A program made the position numbers and the translations under genes. The notes beneath the pieces are model-generated. The model did no database searches, was not told the origin of the DNA, and saw only the letters and a program-made list of their open reading frames with translations. A DNA stretch of 64,000 nucleotides, taken from Sindora glabra. Its lineage: Eukaryota > Streptophyta > Magnoliopsida > Fabales > Fabaceae. Shown in pieces: positions 1-11,472 of the stretch. The stretch's first letter is position 1. Each line of letters opens with the position of its first letter. The stretch is taken from assembly GCA_020226215.1 (NCBI GenBank), contig CM035234.1, forward strand, positions 11,622,713 to 11,686,712, in the 5' to 3' direction.

Positions 1-1112
1 TAAATTATCAATATGTCCATTGATACTATAATTCTTATTTTGAAAAATAAGCATTTGTCATCAATATTCAGGGAGACATAATATTTATAACTATAACCAC
101 TTTGAATACTTATTGTTAAACCTATATGTTCATTAATGAAGTGGATACATATTATACAGTAATATTACAATCATTCATTTGATCTCAAAACTTTGAAGAA
201 AAGTGATGTGGATTGTCTTCATAACATCCTCAAAGTAGTTTCTCACTTTTATATCTATAACAACCACTTTTATCCTTAAGGCCATTATTAACAAACCCTA
301 GTAGAAATACCTGTTCTTTATTGTTATTGATATTTTCATATTCACTCCATTGAAATGGTAATATAAGAAAGAAACAGAGTTGTCTTTGTCTATTTTGAAA
401 TGATAACTTGACACAAATTGTGGTTGAGAGAGAATGATAACCTAGGAGCAGCGACTTGTATCTTAACTGTTAATGATTGAGTAATATTGATCATGTATTG
501 TCCTCTTATGCTATCTAAATAAAAAATAAAGTTTGAAAACCTAAATGAAAATTGAAGTAAAAGAGAAACTTATAGACAATCTACATAATAATAGATGTTG
601 ATTATTTAACAAAAGGGCACTATATAAACATTTTATATCTTCTGCCGAGATGATTTAAATGTCTTTTTTATAATTGTTATAGAAAACCAATATTGTAACT
701 TATCAACATTTTGACCTTCTATATTGGTCTTTTATTCTAACTGACATGATAAGTTTCTCATATCTACAAAATTAATGTTGTGCTAACTTATCACATTAAC
801 TTTTTATTAGAACCAATGTTAATAGCTATTTAAAATTATAAAAATGTTATTATGCCATTATATATGTCAATTTTCTTTGTAATTGACATTAAAGGAAAAT
901 TCTATACCCAGGTTTATTGTTAAACTAAAAAATGATGTCATAATATTTTCTTCTATGTCAATTATTGTTGTTTTTAATATTAGTTATGAAACTAACGTTA
1001 TTATCATTTTCCTTGTTAGTTTTGGGAATTGGCATTGAATACATCAAATATATAACATGTTCGTATATATGTTAGTTAATAACTGATGTTATATGGCAAT
1101 TTTGTAGTAATG
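1..1112 (-). mobile_element. Possible CACTA-type transposon end with subterminal repeats
   Basis: No gene is visible. Read on the minus strand from 1112 the sequence begins CATTACTACAAAATTGCC, close to plant CACTA termini (CACTACTA...) with one C-to-T change. It is followed by recurring short motifs such as AACATCAGTTA, AACTAACAT, ATTGACAT and ATGTCAATT on both strands, as in the subterminal repeats of En/Spm elements. The other end is not found and may lie outside the window; no transposase is seen. A generic AT-rich repeat is the alternative. Confidence 0.25.
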
Positions 1113-3396
1113 TTTTGCATATACTTCTTTTTTAGCAATTTTATATATATCAAAAATAAAATTCAAAATTACATTCTGAATTCAAATCAAGGTTTATTAT
1201 TAAATAAGAACAGGGAAATAAATTTATAAAATTTAATTCAATAAATATAAAATATTTAAAATTTAATTCTAAATTCCATTTTCGGTATTCATAGCATTTT
1301 TGTACTTTTTTTCTTATATTAATTTGTGTTATGTATAATAGAAACAAGCAACATTGAAGACTAAATAATAAGAAAAGAACTAAGAGCCTTTAATTTAAGT
1401 GGCATCTGATGTCTTTTTAAGGCTTTGTACCTTTTATTTGATTCCTAATTTTCATATGTGTACATCTAATGATTTAACTACTTTTACAATCACAAGCAAA
1501 AAAAAAAAAAAGATGATAGAATGCTACGCCATGATTTTCCTTTTCTTTAAAAATTTTAATCGAACAGAAAAGAAAATGTATGATTAGAGCTGGTCCTCCA
1601 CCACTTCCGAAAATTACTTATTTGTGTTCCGATCTAGTTTTTATTAGATTTTTAAAGATTTTTCAAATATACAAATAAGAGGAAGGAAAATTTTGTGTAA
1701 AGGTCTATTTGTTTTAGAAACACTTCTTTTGTTGGAAAAATCTTCTTAGAAACACTTCTTTTGTTGGAAAAATCTTCCATCTAACTTTTTTTTCTCATTA
1801 CAATCTTCCATTTACTTCTATTTATACACTTACATAAAATTAAGATCAACTGATCAATATGCTCAACATTGCATGTGGGGTTAAATAGCACAAAACAATT
1901 TTCACCACGTGTAACTAGTTTTCCCTTAGTATCACGCTACCATTAGCTTATTAATTATAAGGCATATAAATGGTGTAGAAGTCTTTTAATTATACACAAG
2001 CAAATGATTTTTTTAATAAAAAAATATTTTTAGACAAAACAAATAGGCCTTTAACTATTTATTCACTTCTTTTTCTTTTTGCCTACCATATTTTCTAAAT
2101 GTTTTCCTCGCTTTCCCATCTTAATTCTTAGAATTATGATGTATTTAGGAATTAGAACGTGAAGAAGAGAGAAAACAAAGGGTGAATAGAAGACAGAGAT
2201 AAGGGAAAAAATGGTTAATACATATATAACTTCCATTTCTTTTGTTTGAACGTTTAAAAAATCATTCAAAACTTTCGATTCGGATAGACATAAAAAAAGG
2301 TGAGTATTGGAGATTAGGTAAAAAAAAAAAAAATTTAAACAATTAATTATAAAATGCTTATTTTTTTCCCTTGTGGTTTTTTTTACGAGATAAGAGGAAG
2401 GAAAGAAAATGAAGGGTTATATTATAAATTTTTTTTATTTAAAAGTTTAGATTAAAGAGGAAAAAAGTTTAAAGATTTATGTCTAATCTTTCAAAATTAT
2501 CCAAAACCTTCTACTTCTAACTATATTTTATTTTTCAGTCTGACAGGTTTTTTAAGCAACCAAACAAAGAACAAAAATAATAATTTAACCTTCCATTCTT
2601 CTTTAACTTTCCCTTAATCCTCTCTCATTTTCTTTTTCTTCTATTCTCTTTTTTTCTTAATTTACGAACATATACAATTAGGCAAAACTTTTAAATAAAA
2701 AAATTTGAGAAAAATACTCTGAACTACTTTAATGAAACTACTTAGAACTCGTGTCTAGTTTCAAAATTTATCTAACCATCTCTTGAAATATAATAATGCT
2801 ACTTTTAAACCCAAATTTAAAATTCTCTTCAATAAAATAATAATAAAATTATAAATTCAAATCAAATAATATAAAATAATTTAAATATTTTGTCATCAAG
2901 GTATGCTTTAATTATAAATTCAAATGGCTAAAAAGTAATAACACTTACATTAAAGTTTAATTTTTTTATTAATCATATTTTAATTATTTGAGCTTCATCA
3001 AAATATATTTTTTATCATAAAACATTTAAAATATGTTATATTAATAAATTGAATTGTATAATCATCTTTTCTCATTTTTTCCTCAATTAACTTCAAGTTT
3101 GAGTTTAAATAGACATTTATTTTTATACTTTAAGAGACGCCTGAATTTGTTGTGAAACTTAAAAAAAATCCATATAATCCCCTTGAAACCCAATAGAAAT
3201 TAATGTATTTTTCTAAAAAATAAAAATACGATACGACTTTTGTTTTCCTTTCGTTTCTCTTCATTCTTCTCCCTTCACATTCTTAATCCAATGTAAATAA
3301 CATGGTATGCACATATTCCTATCTAATTCACTCTCTCTGTTCCCTTTACACACTATTTCCCTGCCTGTTCTATATGATGCGCAAAACTTTGTGGAG
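1113..3396. other. AT-rich intergenic stretch
   Basis: Low-complexity A/T-rich DNA with poly-A and poly-T runs. Short open frames here are poly-Lys/Phe products of homopolymers and match no family I recognise. Apart from the 32-bp tandem duplication at 1715-1778 I see no structured feature. Confidence 0.6.
1715..1778. repeat. 32-bp perfect tandem duplication
   Basis: The unit TAGAAACACTTCTTTTGTTG plus twelve more bases occurs twice back to back (1715-1746 and 1747-1778) without mismatch, indicating a recent slippage-type duplication. Confidence 0.85.
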
Positions 3397-3401
3397 GACT
3401 A

Positions 3402-3835
3402 TGTAAGAAAATTTTTAGGATTCACAAAATAATTTAATATTCATACAACCATAAATCCATAAAGAGGAGTACAATAATTGCACAAAAAAATAAAGAATTT
3501 TTGAATTACCTGACCCTCCTGCTGCATTCATAATGTCTGATTGTAGAATTGGTTGGATCACTGCCCACTCTTCCTCAGGTGAGTCTCAGAGAGAATATTT
3601 AGAATTACAAACTGTAATTTGATGGGAGACTGCAGCTCACCTTATAAGGAGGTGGATAGGGATCCTAACCTTAATTCAACTAGGATTAATTGGCCCATCA
3701 CAATTAATCTAGAATAGGGTATATGCACACACTTTAGAGTTTTAATATAACACAAAGTCTAGGCATTATTATTATATTAATGACATTGAATTAATTCAAT
3801 TATATATTAAAATATGTTTAGTCCATTATTTTACA
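3402..3835 (-). repeat. 3' LTR of the copia element
   Basis: 434 bp, TG...CA bounded. It matches 9478-9919 along its whole length with about 13 substitutions. It lacks 2 bp in a poly-A run and 6 bp in a CCTAAC-like tract present in the other LTR. On the minus strand it follows the polypurine tract. Confidence 0.96.
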
Positions 3836-3847
3836 ATCTCTCACTTG
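3836..3847 (-). promoter_or_regulatory. Polypurine tract of the copia element
   Basis: On the minus strand the bases CCAAGTGAGAGAT lie directly against the TGTAAAA end of the 3' LTR. This fits the common plant copia arrangement AAGTGGGAGATTGT, where plus-strand DNA synthesis is primed. Confidence 0.8.
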
Positions 3848-4196
3848 GACAAACACATTTTAATATATAATTTAAATTACAATATGTGGCCACTTTTAAA
3901 CACTGTCATTAATACAATTCATACCATTACAACCATAGGTCAAATATGAGATTTCATTAAATGCATACCTGATCATCCGATAGGGTTGAAAAGATATACA
4001 TATATGAAATACCCATTCCAAAAGACCAAACAATATAAAATGTGTGCATAATCGAAATATACAAAATGATTCATGCATCCGCCCAAGATACTTTACAATA
4101 GTTTGAGACAGGGTCTTAATGTCTCCTTATACTGCCACAATGGCAATATTATAAAATCTTGAGATTAACAAAATTTTAGTTTCATAAATACTCCCA

Positions 4197-5990
4197 CTAA
4201 CCCAAAACATCAAAAGAATCAATAAGGCCCATATTTAGTACATGTCTTTTAAATATTCCTACAGCTAGGCCTTTGGTTAATGGGTCTGCAAGCATACAAT
4301 CTGTCGAAATATGCTCAATATGAGTAAGATGCTCACGTATCTTCTCTCTCACAAATTGAAATTTCACATCAAAGTGCTTTGTACGAGTAGAGATTTTATT
4401 GTTTTGAGAGAAACTAACAGCAGCAGTATTGTCGCAATAAATGGTTAAGGGTTTCGAAATGCTTTCAACTAAGCAGAATTCAGAGATAAAATTTCTTAAC
4501 CATATAGCCTCTCGAGTGGCTTTATAACAAGCGACATACTCTGCTTCCATAGTGGAGGTTGCTGTTAAAGATTGTTTAACACTTTTCCACGATACAGCTC
4601 CTCTTGCAAGCATAAAGATATATCCAGATGTTGACTTCTTATCATCTGGACAGTCAGCAAAGTCAGAGTCTGAATAGCCTGTACAAATCAGATCACTGGA
4701 TCTTCTATAGGTCAACATATAATTCTTTGTACCCTGTAGGTACCTCATAACTTTCTTAGCTGCTATTCAGTGTTTTTGACCAGGATTACTTAGGTACCTC
4801 CTAAGCACACTAATTGCAAAAGCAATATCTGGGTGTGTACATACCTGGGCATACATCAGGCTACCAACAGCGGAAGCATATGGGACTATACTCATTTTAG
4901 ATTTCTCATCATCATTTTGAGGACACTGGACTTTGAAAAATACTTCACCTTTTTGAATGGGCGTAGCACTATGCGAGCATGAAGCCATGTTAAATCTTTT
5001 AAGCACTTTGTCTATATACGCATTTTGAGACAAACCAAGCAAACCCCGGGATATGTCACGATGGATCTCTATGCCAAGCACAAAAGATGCATTTCCAAGA
5101 TCCTTCATATCAAAATTCTGTGACAGTGCTAATTTTGTCTCGTTCAAAAAATTTATATCATTACTCGCAAGGAGAATATCGTTAACATATAACACCAGGA
5201 TCATAAAATTACCCGCGCTTATCATATAATAGATGCACTGATCCACTGCATTCTCCTTAAATCCAAGAGAGGACACAATCTCATGAAATTTGAGGCCATA
5301 TATCGACTTATTTAACTTACACACTAAGTGCTTATTTCCATTCTCTTGGAAACCATCTGGTTGTTTCATATAAATTGTCTCTGATAAGTTACCATTAAGG
5401 AAGGCAGTCTTCACATCCATTTGATGTAGCTCGAGATCAAGATGAGCTACCAAAGCCATTATAACTCGAAATGAGTCTTTGGTCGATACTGGTGAGAAGG
5501 TCTCCTTATAATCAATTCCTTCCTTTTGTGTGTAACCTTTAGCTACTAATCTGGCTTTATATCTTTCAATTTCACCTTTAGCAGTCCATTTGGTTTTAAA
5601 AATCCACTTGCAACTAACTGGTTTACATCCTTCAGGTAGTTCTACCAAATCCCATACATTATTCTTGTACGTTGAATTTATTTCATCCTCCATGGCATGA
5701 ATCCATTCTGAGGAATTAGGACTCGAAATAGCTTCTGAAAAGTTAATAGGATCAGAATCGTCATTCACATTAAACTCATGTTCTTGCAAATAAACAACAT
5801 AATCATTTGAAATTGCTTGACGTTGGGTTCTTTGTGATCTTCTCAAGGGAACTTCCTCAATTTCTTCATTTGGTTCATTCACTAATTGGATCGGTTCAAT
5901 TATGGGTTGGACTGGATCAATTTGTGGTTCTATATAAGATGATTCTTCAGAAGGCACTATCAGAGGAACAACACTATGCTTATCAGGTAT
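4197..5990 (-). pseudogene. copia reverse transcriptase and RNase H domains (broken)
   Basis: This is the C-terminal part of the polyprotein, read from 5990 down. After a variable linker comes the RVT_2 reverse transcriptase domain, with WIFKTKWTAKGEIERYKARL, the FSPVS motif, the HQMDVKTAFLNG motif and the catalytic box. The box reads LYVNDILL (Asn codon at 5181-5183), so the first Asp of YVDD is lost. Relative to the family, about nine residues are missing in frame after KSIYGLK (near 5290). A TGA at 4767-4769 separates RT from the RNase H domain, which keeps GYSDSDFAD, TMEAEYVA, YCDNTAAV and the TKHFDVKFQFVREK tail and ends at TAG 4197. RT copies the element RNA; RNase H removes the template. 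The missing Asp alone should abolish RT activity. Confidence 0.95.
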
Positions 5991-7352
5991 TTAGGAAACG
6001 TTGCTTTTTTCTTCTCCTAGGGAGATCTGAAGTGATTTTCTCCCACTGTCCAATTCATCCTCGAAGTAAATAGCATGATCAGATTCAACAACTCTCAATG
6101 AATGAGATGGGCAATAAAATCTACTTCCTCTTGAACCAATACAATAGCCAATGAAATACCCACTAATTGTTCTTGCTTCAAGCTTCTTAGTATGTGGGTT
6201 ATAAGGTCTAATTTCAGCTTTGCATCCCCAAACATGAAAATATTTCAGGCTAGGTTTCTTACCATATATTAGCTCATATGGGGTCTTTGGTACAGATTTG
6301 CTTGGAACTTGATTCAACATATACGCATCTATTCTCAAGGCATCACCCCATAAAAATTCTGGTAAAGTGCAGTGAGTCATCATACATCGTACCATCTCCA
6401 TGAGTGTTCTATTCCTCCGCTCTGCAATTCCATTCTGCTCTGGTGTGCCAGGCATATTATAACTGGCTTCTATTCCACACTCTTGCAAATATTTTGCAAA
6501 AGGACCAGGGTTTTTTCTAGTTTCATCATATTTGCCATAAAATTCACCACCTCTGTCTGAGTGTACACATTTTATTTTCTTTCCCAGTTTCAATTCAATT
6601 GCAACCTTGAACCTTTTGAAGGCTTCTAATGCTTCAGATTTTTCAGAAAGAAGTTCTACCCATCTAAATCTTGAATAATCATCAGTAAAGGTGATAAAAT
6701 ACTTAAAGCTTCCCATTGCACTGGGTGAGATGGCTCCACACACATCAGTATGGATTAGCTCCAAAATATTCTCTTTCCTGGTCCTCTTCCCTTTTCTAGC
6801 TCTAGCTGTTAATTTTCCTTTGATGCAGTCTATACAAACGTTGAAATCTGAGAAGTCAAGATTAGGTAAAACTCCTTCTTTTATCAATCGTTCCATTCTT
6901 TCTTTGGAGATGTGGCTTAATCTTCTATGCCAAAGTATTGAAGAAGTTTCATTTAATCTTGGTCTTTTATTTCCAACAACTGAGTTGATGGAATTTTCAA
7001 AAGTATTATCTAAATCAATTTTATATAAGCCACTATTCAAAGTACCAATTCCAACAACACAGGAGTCGTAATATATTTTAAAATTATTATTTTCAAATAA
7101 ACATGAATATCCATCTTGGTCTAAACAAGTAATAGAAATCAAATTCCTTCTCATGGAAGGTACGAAAACAACGTTTTTCAATTCTAAAATATGACCAGTA
7201 GACAGATGTAAAGAAATAACTCCTATGTGTTGAACTTGTACTTTATCTCCATTTCCTAATCTCTAAGCTATTTCACCCTCACTTGGCCTCCTTAGATTTC
7301 TCAGCGCCTGCAAGCAATTAGTGACATGGATAGTGGCACCAATATCCAGCCA
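5991..7352 (-). pseudogene. copia protease and integrase domains (broken)
   Basis: This stretch is in the same frame as the gag C-terminal part and the RT. The aspartic protease site reads WLDIGATIHV. The residue after the catalytic Asp is Ile instead of Ser or Thr, and the domain is flanked by stops at 7353-7355 and 7263-7265. From about 6960 the GAG-preintegrase zinc-binding segment follows (WHRRLSHISKERM ... CIDCIKGK, an HHCC finger). The integrase core comes next, with Asp in IHTDVCG, Asp in VHSDRGGEF and Glu in QNGIAERRNRT, so the DDE triad is complete. It ends at a TAA (5991-5993), after which the RT part resumes in the same frame. Protease matures the polyprotein; integrase inserts the cDNA. 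Confidence 0.95.
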
Positions 7353-8229
7353 CTAAGTGTTAAAAGGAACTTCAACACTATTAGATTCAAAACAAACTAG
7401 AGCTAAAAGGTTACCTTTCTTCTTCTTTTCAAGCCACTTCTTAAATTTGAAGCAGTCTACCCTTTTGTGCCCATACTTCTTGCAAAATTTGTAATTTCCT
7501 TTGAACATGGCTTTCTTAGGTTTATGATGTTGCTCCCTCATATCATTCTTCTTTCTTTCATGATGGGATTTTCCCTTATTATCCTTCTGGAAGGGCCCAT
7601 TTACTTGTCTAGAACTCGAACCATGAGAGACGAAGTTTGCCACTTGCATCTTTGTCTTCTTCATATCCTCTTCTGTTTGAGTCACTATAGAAATCATTTC
7701 ATTAATAGTCCATTCTCCCTTCTGAGTGTTGTAAGATGTTTTTAACACATCAAATTGAGGAGAAAGCGACTCCAGGGCTCGCCAGATCAAATAACTATCT
7801 CCCAATCAACATTAATGCTCTTCAATCGACTGTAATAATGCACTAATTTCATTATATGCTCCCGAACACCACTCACTCTATCATACACAGTCTTCTCCAA
7901 TAAGGACAGAAAATGCCCTTTTTCAGCTTTATCAAACTTAACATATTTTTCAGCACTGAATTCAGGAACGTTTTTGCCTTCTGACTATCAGGAATACTTT
8001 GCCTAATGGTTTTATCCATAGTGTACTTTATCACCATCAAACAAACTCTATTGGAATGAGTCCATTTTTCATGATGAGCTCTTTGAGCAGAAGTTGACTC
8101 CTCATTGATTTTCGATTCCTCTTCACGTAAAGCTAGATCAAGGTTAGAGACTGCCAGATACAGTTTCAAGGATTCCACCCAGTCCTCATGATTAGTCCCA
8201 TTTAAAGTTTTCACAGAAGTCAGTTGCAT
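7353..8229 (-). pseudogene. copia gag (capsid and zinc knuckle), frameshifted
   Basis: The start is ATG at 8229 (MQLTSVKTLNGTNHEDWVES), typical of UBN2/Retrotran_gag_2 capsid proteins that coat the element RNA. The frame is lost near 7955-7965, continues in a second frame through a segment with LLEKTVYDRV, and shifts again near 7800-7810 into the frame used by the rest of the polyprotein. The C-terminal part has the nucleocapsid knuckle YKFCKKYGHKRVDC: the first Cys of the expected C-X2-C-X4-H-X4-C is Tyr (TAC), so zinc binding is probably lost. Gag and pol appear to have been one reading frame, as usual in plant copia elements. Confidence 0.93.
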
Positions 8230-8952
8230 AGGAACAGAAGCTGGGGAAAATTATTAAAATTTATGAAATTAATCACAAATTAACAACATTGCATGTTTGA
8301 ATAATAATCATGCTTAAAATTTTCCTCTCAAAATATGCAACTATTTACAGTATAATGCTATGATACTTAGTACCGATGGGGTATAAGTATTATAACATAA
8401 TACAAGAACTATATGCTAAAATCCTAAAACCTAACACCGATAGGGTATTTAAAATTTTAGAAAATTAATATATAATCCTAACACTCATATTATCACCTAC
8501 AAACTATATTAATAGAATTATACCGATAGGGTATAATTTCCATTAAAATAGTACTCTCCTAATTTTAATTATTCCAAAATTAAATCATCATAACAATAAT
8601 TTAATCAATAATATTACATAATATATATATCAAATAAAACATTACAAGAATTTTATGCAATTAACCCACGATAGGTGAGTTTAATTACATAAAATTTAAA
8701 AGGCATAATATGAGCAATTATAATCTTTGTATAAAATTTAAAAAAAAATTGAGAAAATATGCATACAATATATATTTTATCCAGAAAAATTTCACACAAC
8801 AGATTATTATACAAAGATTATATAGTAGAGAATTCGAGCCAAAATTCAATTAATACTCAAAATATTAAAACAAAAAAAAATAAAAATTTTTGTTTCCAAA
8901 AATTATATAAAAAAACACGAAAGTATATATATCAGGCTTTATGAACTGTTAA

Positions 8953-9017
<65 letters not shown>

Positions 9018-9461
9018 CATGCTTTATGAAACGTTAGAGATATATATATAAAAACACGAAAGTATATATATCAAGCTTCATGAACCGTTCACTGTAAGTA
9101 TATATCTATTCAAATCATATATTGACAAAATTGCTTTTCAATGTTCAATACACACAGTCCATGACGTCAGATCATTTATGTATAAAATGCCGAATTTGAT
9201 AATCAGAAAACTCGTTTTATATAAAAACTAAAACACAGTCTTTGCATCACCGAAATTTGGAAAAATTGTTCTCAAAATTTAATTTCAAATCAAATAAACA
9301 ACATTGTGATTAAAATAAATAAGAAACAATAAATCTAAAGTAATATTGCCATAATTTTATTTTAATTTATTATGGCTAAAACATAGAAAGAATTCATACT
9401 AGGTAAAATATAAAATAGCACAATGCAATTTGTGCAATTTGACTCATCAATATGGATTTTC
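8230..9461 (-). other. copia untranslated leader with repeated motifs
   Basis: The 1.2 kb between primer site and gag has no long frame. On the plus strand ACCGATAGGGTAT recurs at about 8372, 8436 and 8522 (first copy with one mismatch), and a weaker form lies near 8668. Around 8930-9095 a unit TATATCA-GCTT-ATGAA-GTT occurs three times, with AAAACACGAAAGTATATATA preceding two of them. An (AT)n tract sits between the copies. Such leader repeats may be promoter or packaging elements; that role is inferred. Confidence 0.7.
8955..9013. repeat. (AT)n microsatellite in the copia leader
   Basis: 59 bp of uninterrupted AT dinucleotides lie between two copies of the leader repeat. It probably expanded after insertion. 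Confidence 0.95.
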
Positions 9462-9476
9462 TGGCTCTGATACCAA
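9462..9476 (-). promoter_or_regulatory. Primer binding site, initiator tRNA-Met
   Basis: On the minus strand, TTGGTATCAGAGCC directly follows the 5' LTR end. This is complementary to the 3' end of plant initiator methionine tRNA, the usual primer of copia elements, and it fixes the element's orientation. Confidence 0.93.
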
Positions 9477-9477
9477 T

Positions 9478-9919
9478 TGTAAGAAAATTTTTAGGATTCA
9501 CAAAATAATTTAATATCCATACAACCATAAATCCATAAAGAGGAGTACAATAATTGCACCAAAAAAAATAAAGAGTTTTCGAATTACCTGACCCTCCTGC
9601 TGCATCCATAATGTCTAATTGTAGAATTGGTTGGATCACTGCCCACTCTTCCTCAGGTGAGTCTCAGAGAGAATATTTGGAATTACAAACTGCAATTTGA
9701 TGGGAGACTGCAGCTCACCTTATAAGGAGATGGATAGGGATCCTAACCCTAACCCTAACCCAACTAGGATTAATTGGCCTATCACAATTAATCTAGAATA
9801 GGGTATATGCACACATTTTAGAGTTTTAATATAACACAAAGTCTATGCATTATTATTATATTAATAACATTGAATTAATTCAATTATATATTAAAATATG
9901 TTTAGTCCATTATTTTACA
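9478..9919 (-). repeat. 5' LTR of the copia element
   Basis: 442 bp, near-identical to 3402-3835. It contains CCTAACCCTAACCCTAACCC at 9739-9758, where the other LTR has a shorter diverged tract. As the 5' LTR on the minus strand it would carry the element promoter. Confidence 0.96.
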
Positions 9920-10053
9920 GACTATTCATCAGAAACCTGAAATGCAAAAGAAAATTCGTTTCCATTATGCAATCAAAATCAATAAACTTATATGTAATAT
10001 ATCATAAGAAGAAAAGTGAGGTTCTGAAGAGACTAAACAGGGCCTTGTATGGC

Positions 10054-10248
10054 CGACATCCGGCATCCAAGTGCGGACTATCATAAATTTAATTACAAGT
10101 GATCCAATCATTGGAATGTGATTAGATACCTTCTATTTCCTATCTTACGTGAGATGACCCCGCCACTACAATAGAATTTGAAGGAACAAAAGTTGAGTCT
10201 ATTAGGTGACACAAACTCCATCAAATATGTAAAACAAAGAAAATCCAC
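10054..10248 (-). promoter_or_regulatory. Distal module shared by both MIR159 loci (copy A)
   Basis: The reverse complement of this segment aligns with 32141-32333 through blocks such as TTTGATGGAGTTTGTGTCAC, ATTCTATTGTAGTGG and CAATGATTGGATC followed by TTGTAATTAAATTTA. In both loci it lies upstream of the MIR159 promoter (about 0.8 kb here) in the same relative orientation. It has no convincing open frame. A conserved upstream regulatory module or an upstream transcript segment is inferred; an unrelated dispersed repeat is possible but would not explain the matching position. Confidence 0.65.
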
Positions 10249-11010
10249 TATATACAAGCATATTATATAAAAAGGCGAAAGATTTAAATTATGAGTATCA
10301 AATTTTACACCATAATCTAAGATCAAATTATTGTGTATTTAATTTTTATTTGATCATAAAACATTCAATTATATTTTAATTATACTTATTAATATAAGAT
10401 TTAATAATCAATTCATTCCTCTTACTTTTATATAAAAAATATTATTCTTATTTAATATGTCATATATATGTATATGCATGCATGCACGCACGCACATGCA
10501 TTCAACATTTAAAAAGAGCAAGCAACCTCGTGTGTCATTATTAAAATTGCCAACATGAATTTATTTAAAAAAGGCCAAGGGTGCATAAACATATAGATGG
10601 TTCGGTTTATTTTCTATAGAAAAATTTTATTTTTTATATATAAATAAAAGAATATTATGTATTTTTATAATTTATGATTAAAAAATATGATATTTAGAAA
10701 TATGGTAATAGAAGAAAACAAGTTTTATGAAAAAAAAGAAAGTTATTTTTTATTAAATTCTTTACATTTAATATTGAATATTTAAATTTTTTTTATTTTA
10801 ATATTTTATAATTATAATTTTATTAAAGATATTTTCCATAAAAATAAACTGCATAGTAAAAATTAGCCAAACAGGTAAGTTAATCATACTATCAATCTGT
10901 CATAGTGATTCTGTGTCATAAAGATAAAATTCCACTGAGTAGGGAATTAATGCAAGCACGTACTCGACTCATTGGCGCAGACGACGCATCTTTCATACAT
11001 GTCTGAGCCT
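10249..11010. other. AT-rich upstream region of MIR159 copy A
   Basis: Mostly A/T-rich with no coding signal. 10474-10502 has an alternating purine-pyrimidine run (ATGCATGCATGCACGCACGC). The last 100 bp become GC-richer toward the TATA box. Confidence 0.5.
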
Positions 11011-11018
11011 ATATAAGC
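11011..11018 (+). promoter_or_regulatory. TATA box of MIR159 copy A
   Basis: TATATAAG lies within GAGCCTATATAAGCTGA. The same string occurs upstream of copy B on the minus strand. It is followed in both loci by GCCATAGCATCACA and AGGGTTTTGGGT, so the transcription start is probably about 30 bp downstream. Confidence 0.75.
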
Positions 11019-11119
11019 TGATGGTGGGCAAGCCATAGCATCACAGGTCCTTCCCTCTTCCATAGTAACTCATTACTCATTTTCATAGGTAGCTCTTCTA
11101 ATTAGGGTTTTGGGTATGG

Positions 11120-11325
11120 AAGCAAAGTTAGAGCTCCCTTCACTTCATGTCTGAGAGGAAGTGATGGTAGACTTCAGCTGTCAATTCATGGATGCCTATG
11201 GCTTCGCATCAGACATGTATACATAGGAAATGCGTAGTTCAAAGGTTTGCATGAACTGAGAGATGGGGTTACCTTGATCTTTTTGGTATTGGAGTGAAGG
11301 GAGCCCTAGGAAAGTTTCTTTGAGC
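11120..11325 (+). ncRNA. MIR159: MIR159-family precursor, copy A
   Basis: A long foldback of about 200 nt pairs a 5' arm (AGAGCTCCCTTCACTTC, 11130-11146) with a 3' arm carrying the mature-like sequence at 11288-11308 (ATTGGAGTGAAGGGAGC, then CCTA). Plant miR159 has the form TTTGGATTGAAGGGAGCTC; ATTGGAGTGAAGGGAGCTC variants are known in several dicots. miR159 guides cleavage of GAMYB-type MYB mRNAs. The precursor is strongly similar to copy B over its length, including the loop-proximal segments TTCATGGAT and AAAGGTTTGCATGA. The mature 3' end has changed (CCCTA rather than CTCGA), which weakens the family match. It has its own TATA box about 120 bp upstream of the 5' arm. It may be functional with altered targeting, or decaying. 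Confidence 0.82.
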
Positions 11326-11472
11326 AAAACTCTAAACTGCCTTTTTTTTATTCATTTTTTTCCTATTTTATACCATAAAAATTCTAGAAATATCCCTTAT
11401 TCACTTTCTCTTTTCTCTCTTATGATTAATTCAAGGATTTTATCTGTTTATGTCAAAAATACCATTTTTTTT

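Larger units (their letters stand above)
3402..9919 (-). mobile_element. Full-length Ty1/copia LTR retrotransposon, inactivated
   Basis: A 6,518-bp element lies between perfect 5-bp target duplications GACTA (3397-3401 and 9920-9924). The LTRs begin TGTAAG and end TTTACA. On the minus strand the order is 5' LTR (9478-9919), primer site for initiator Met tRNA, repetitive leader, gag, protease, integrase, reverse transcriptase, RNase H, polypurine tract, 3' LTR (3402-3835). Integrase before reverse transcriptase defines Ty1/copia (Pseudoviridae-type) organisation. The reading frame has at least two frameshifts in gag and four nonsense codons, plus damaged catalytic sites, so it cannot move on its own. 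About 13 substitutions separate the LTRs (roughly 3 percent), nearly all transitions, so the insertion is fairly young. Confidence 0.97.

Noticed and set aside
6691..7071. 126-codon plus-strand frame
   Set aside because: Antisense shadow of the copia integrase region.
9739..9758. CCCTAA-like tract as an interstitial telomere
   Set aside because: It is only three units of a CCCTAAC variant, lies inside an LTR and differs from the plant CCCTAAA repeat.
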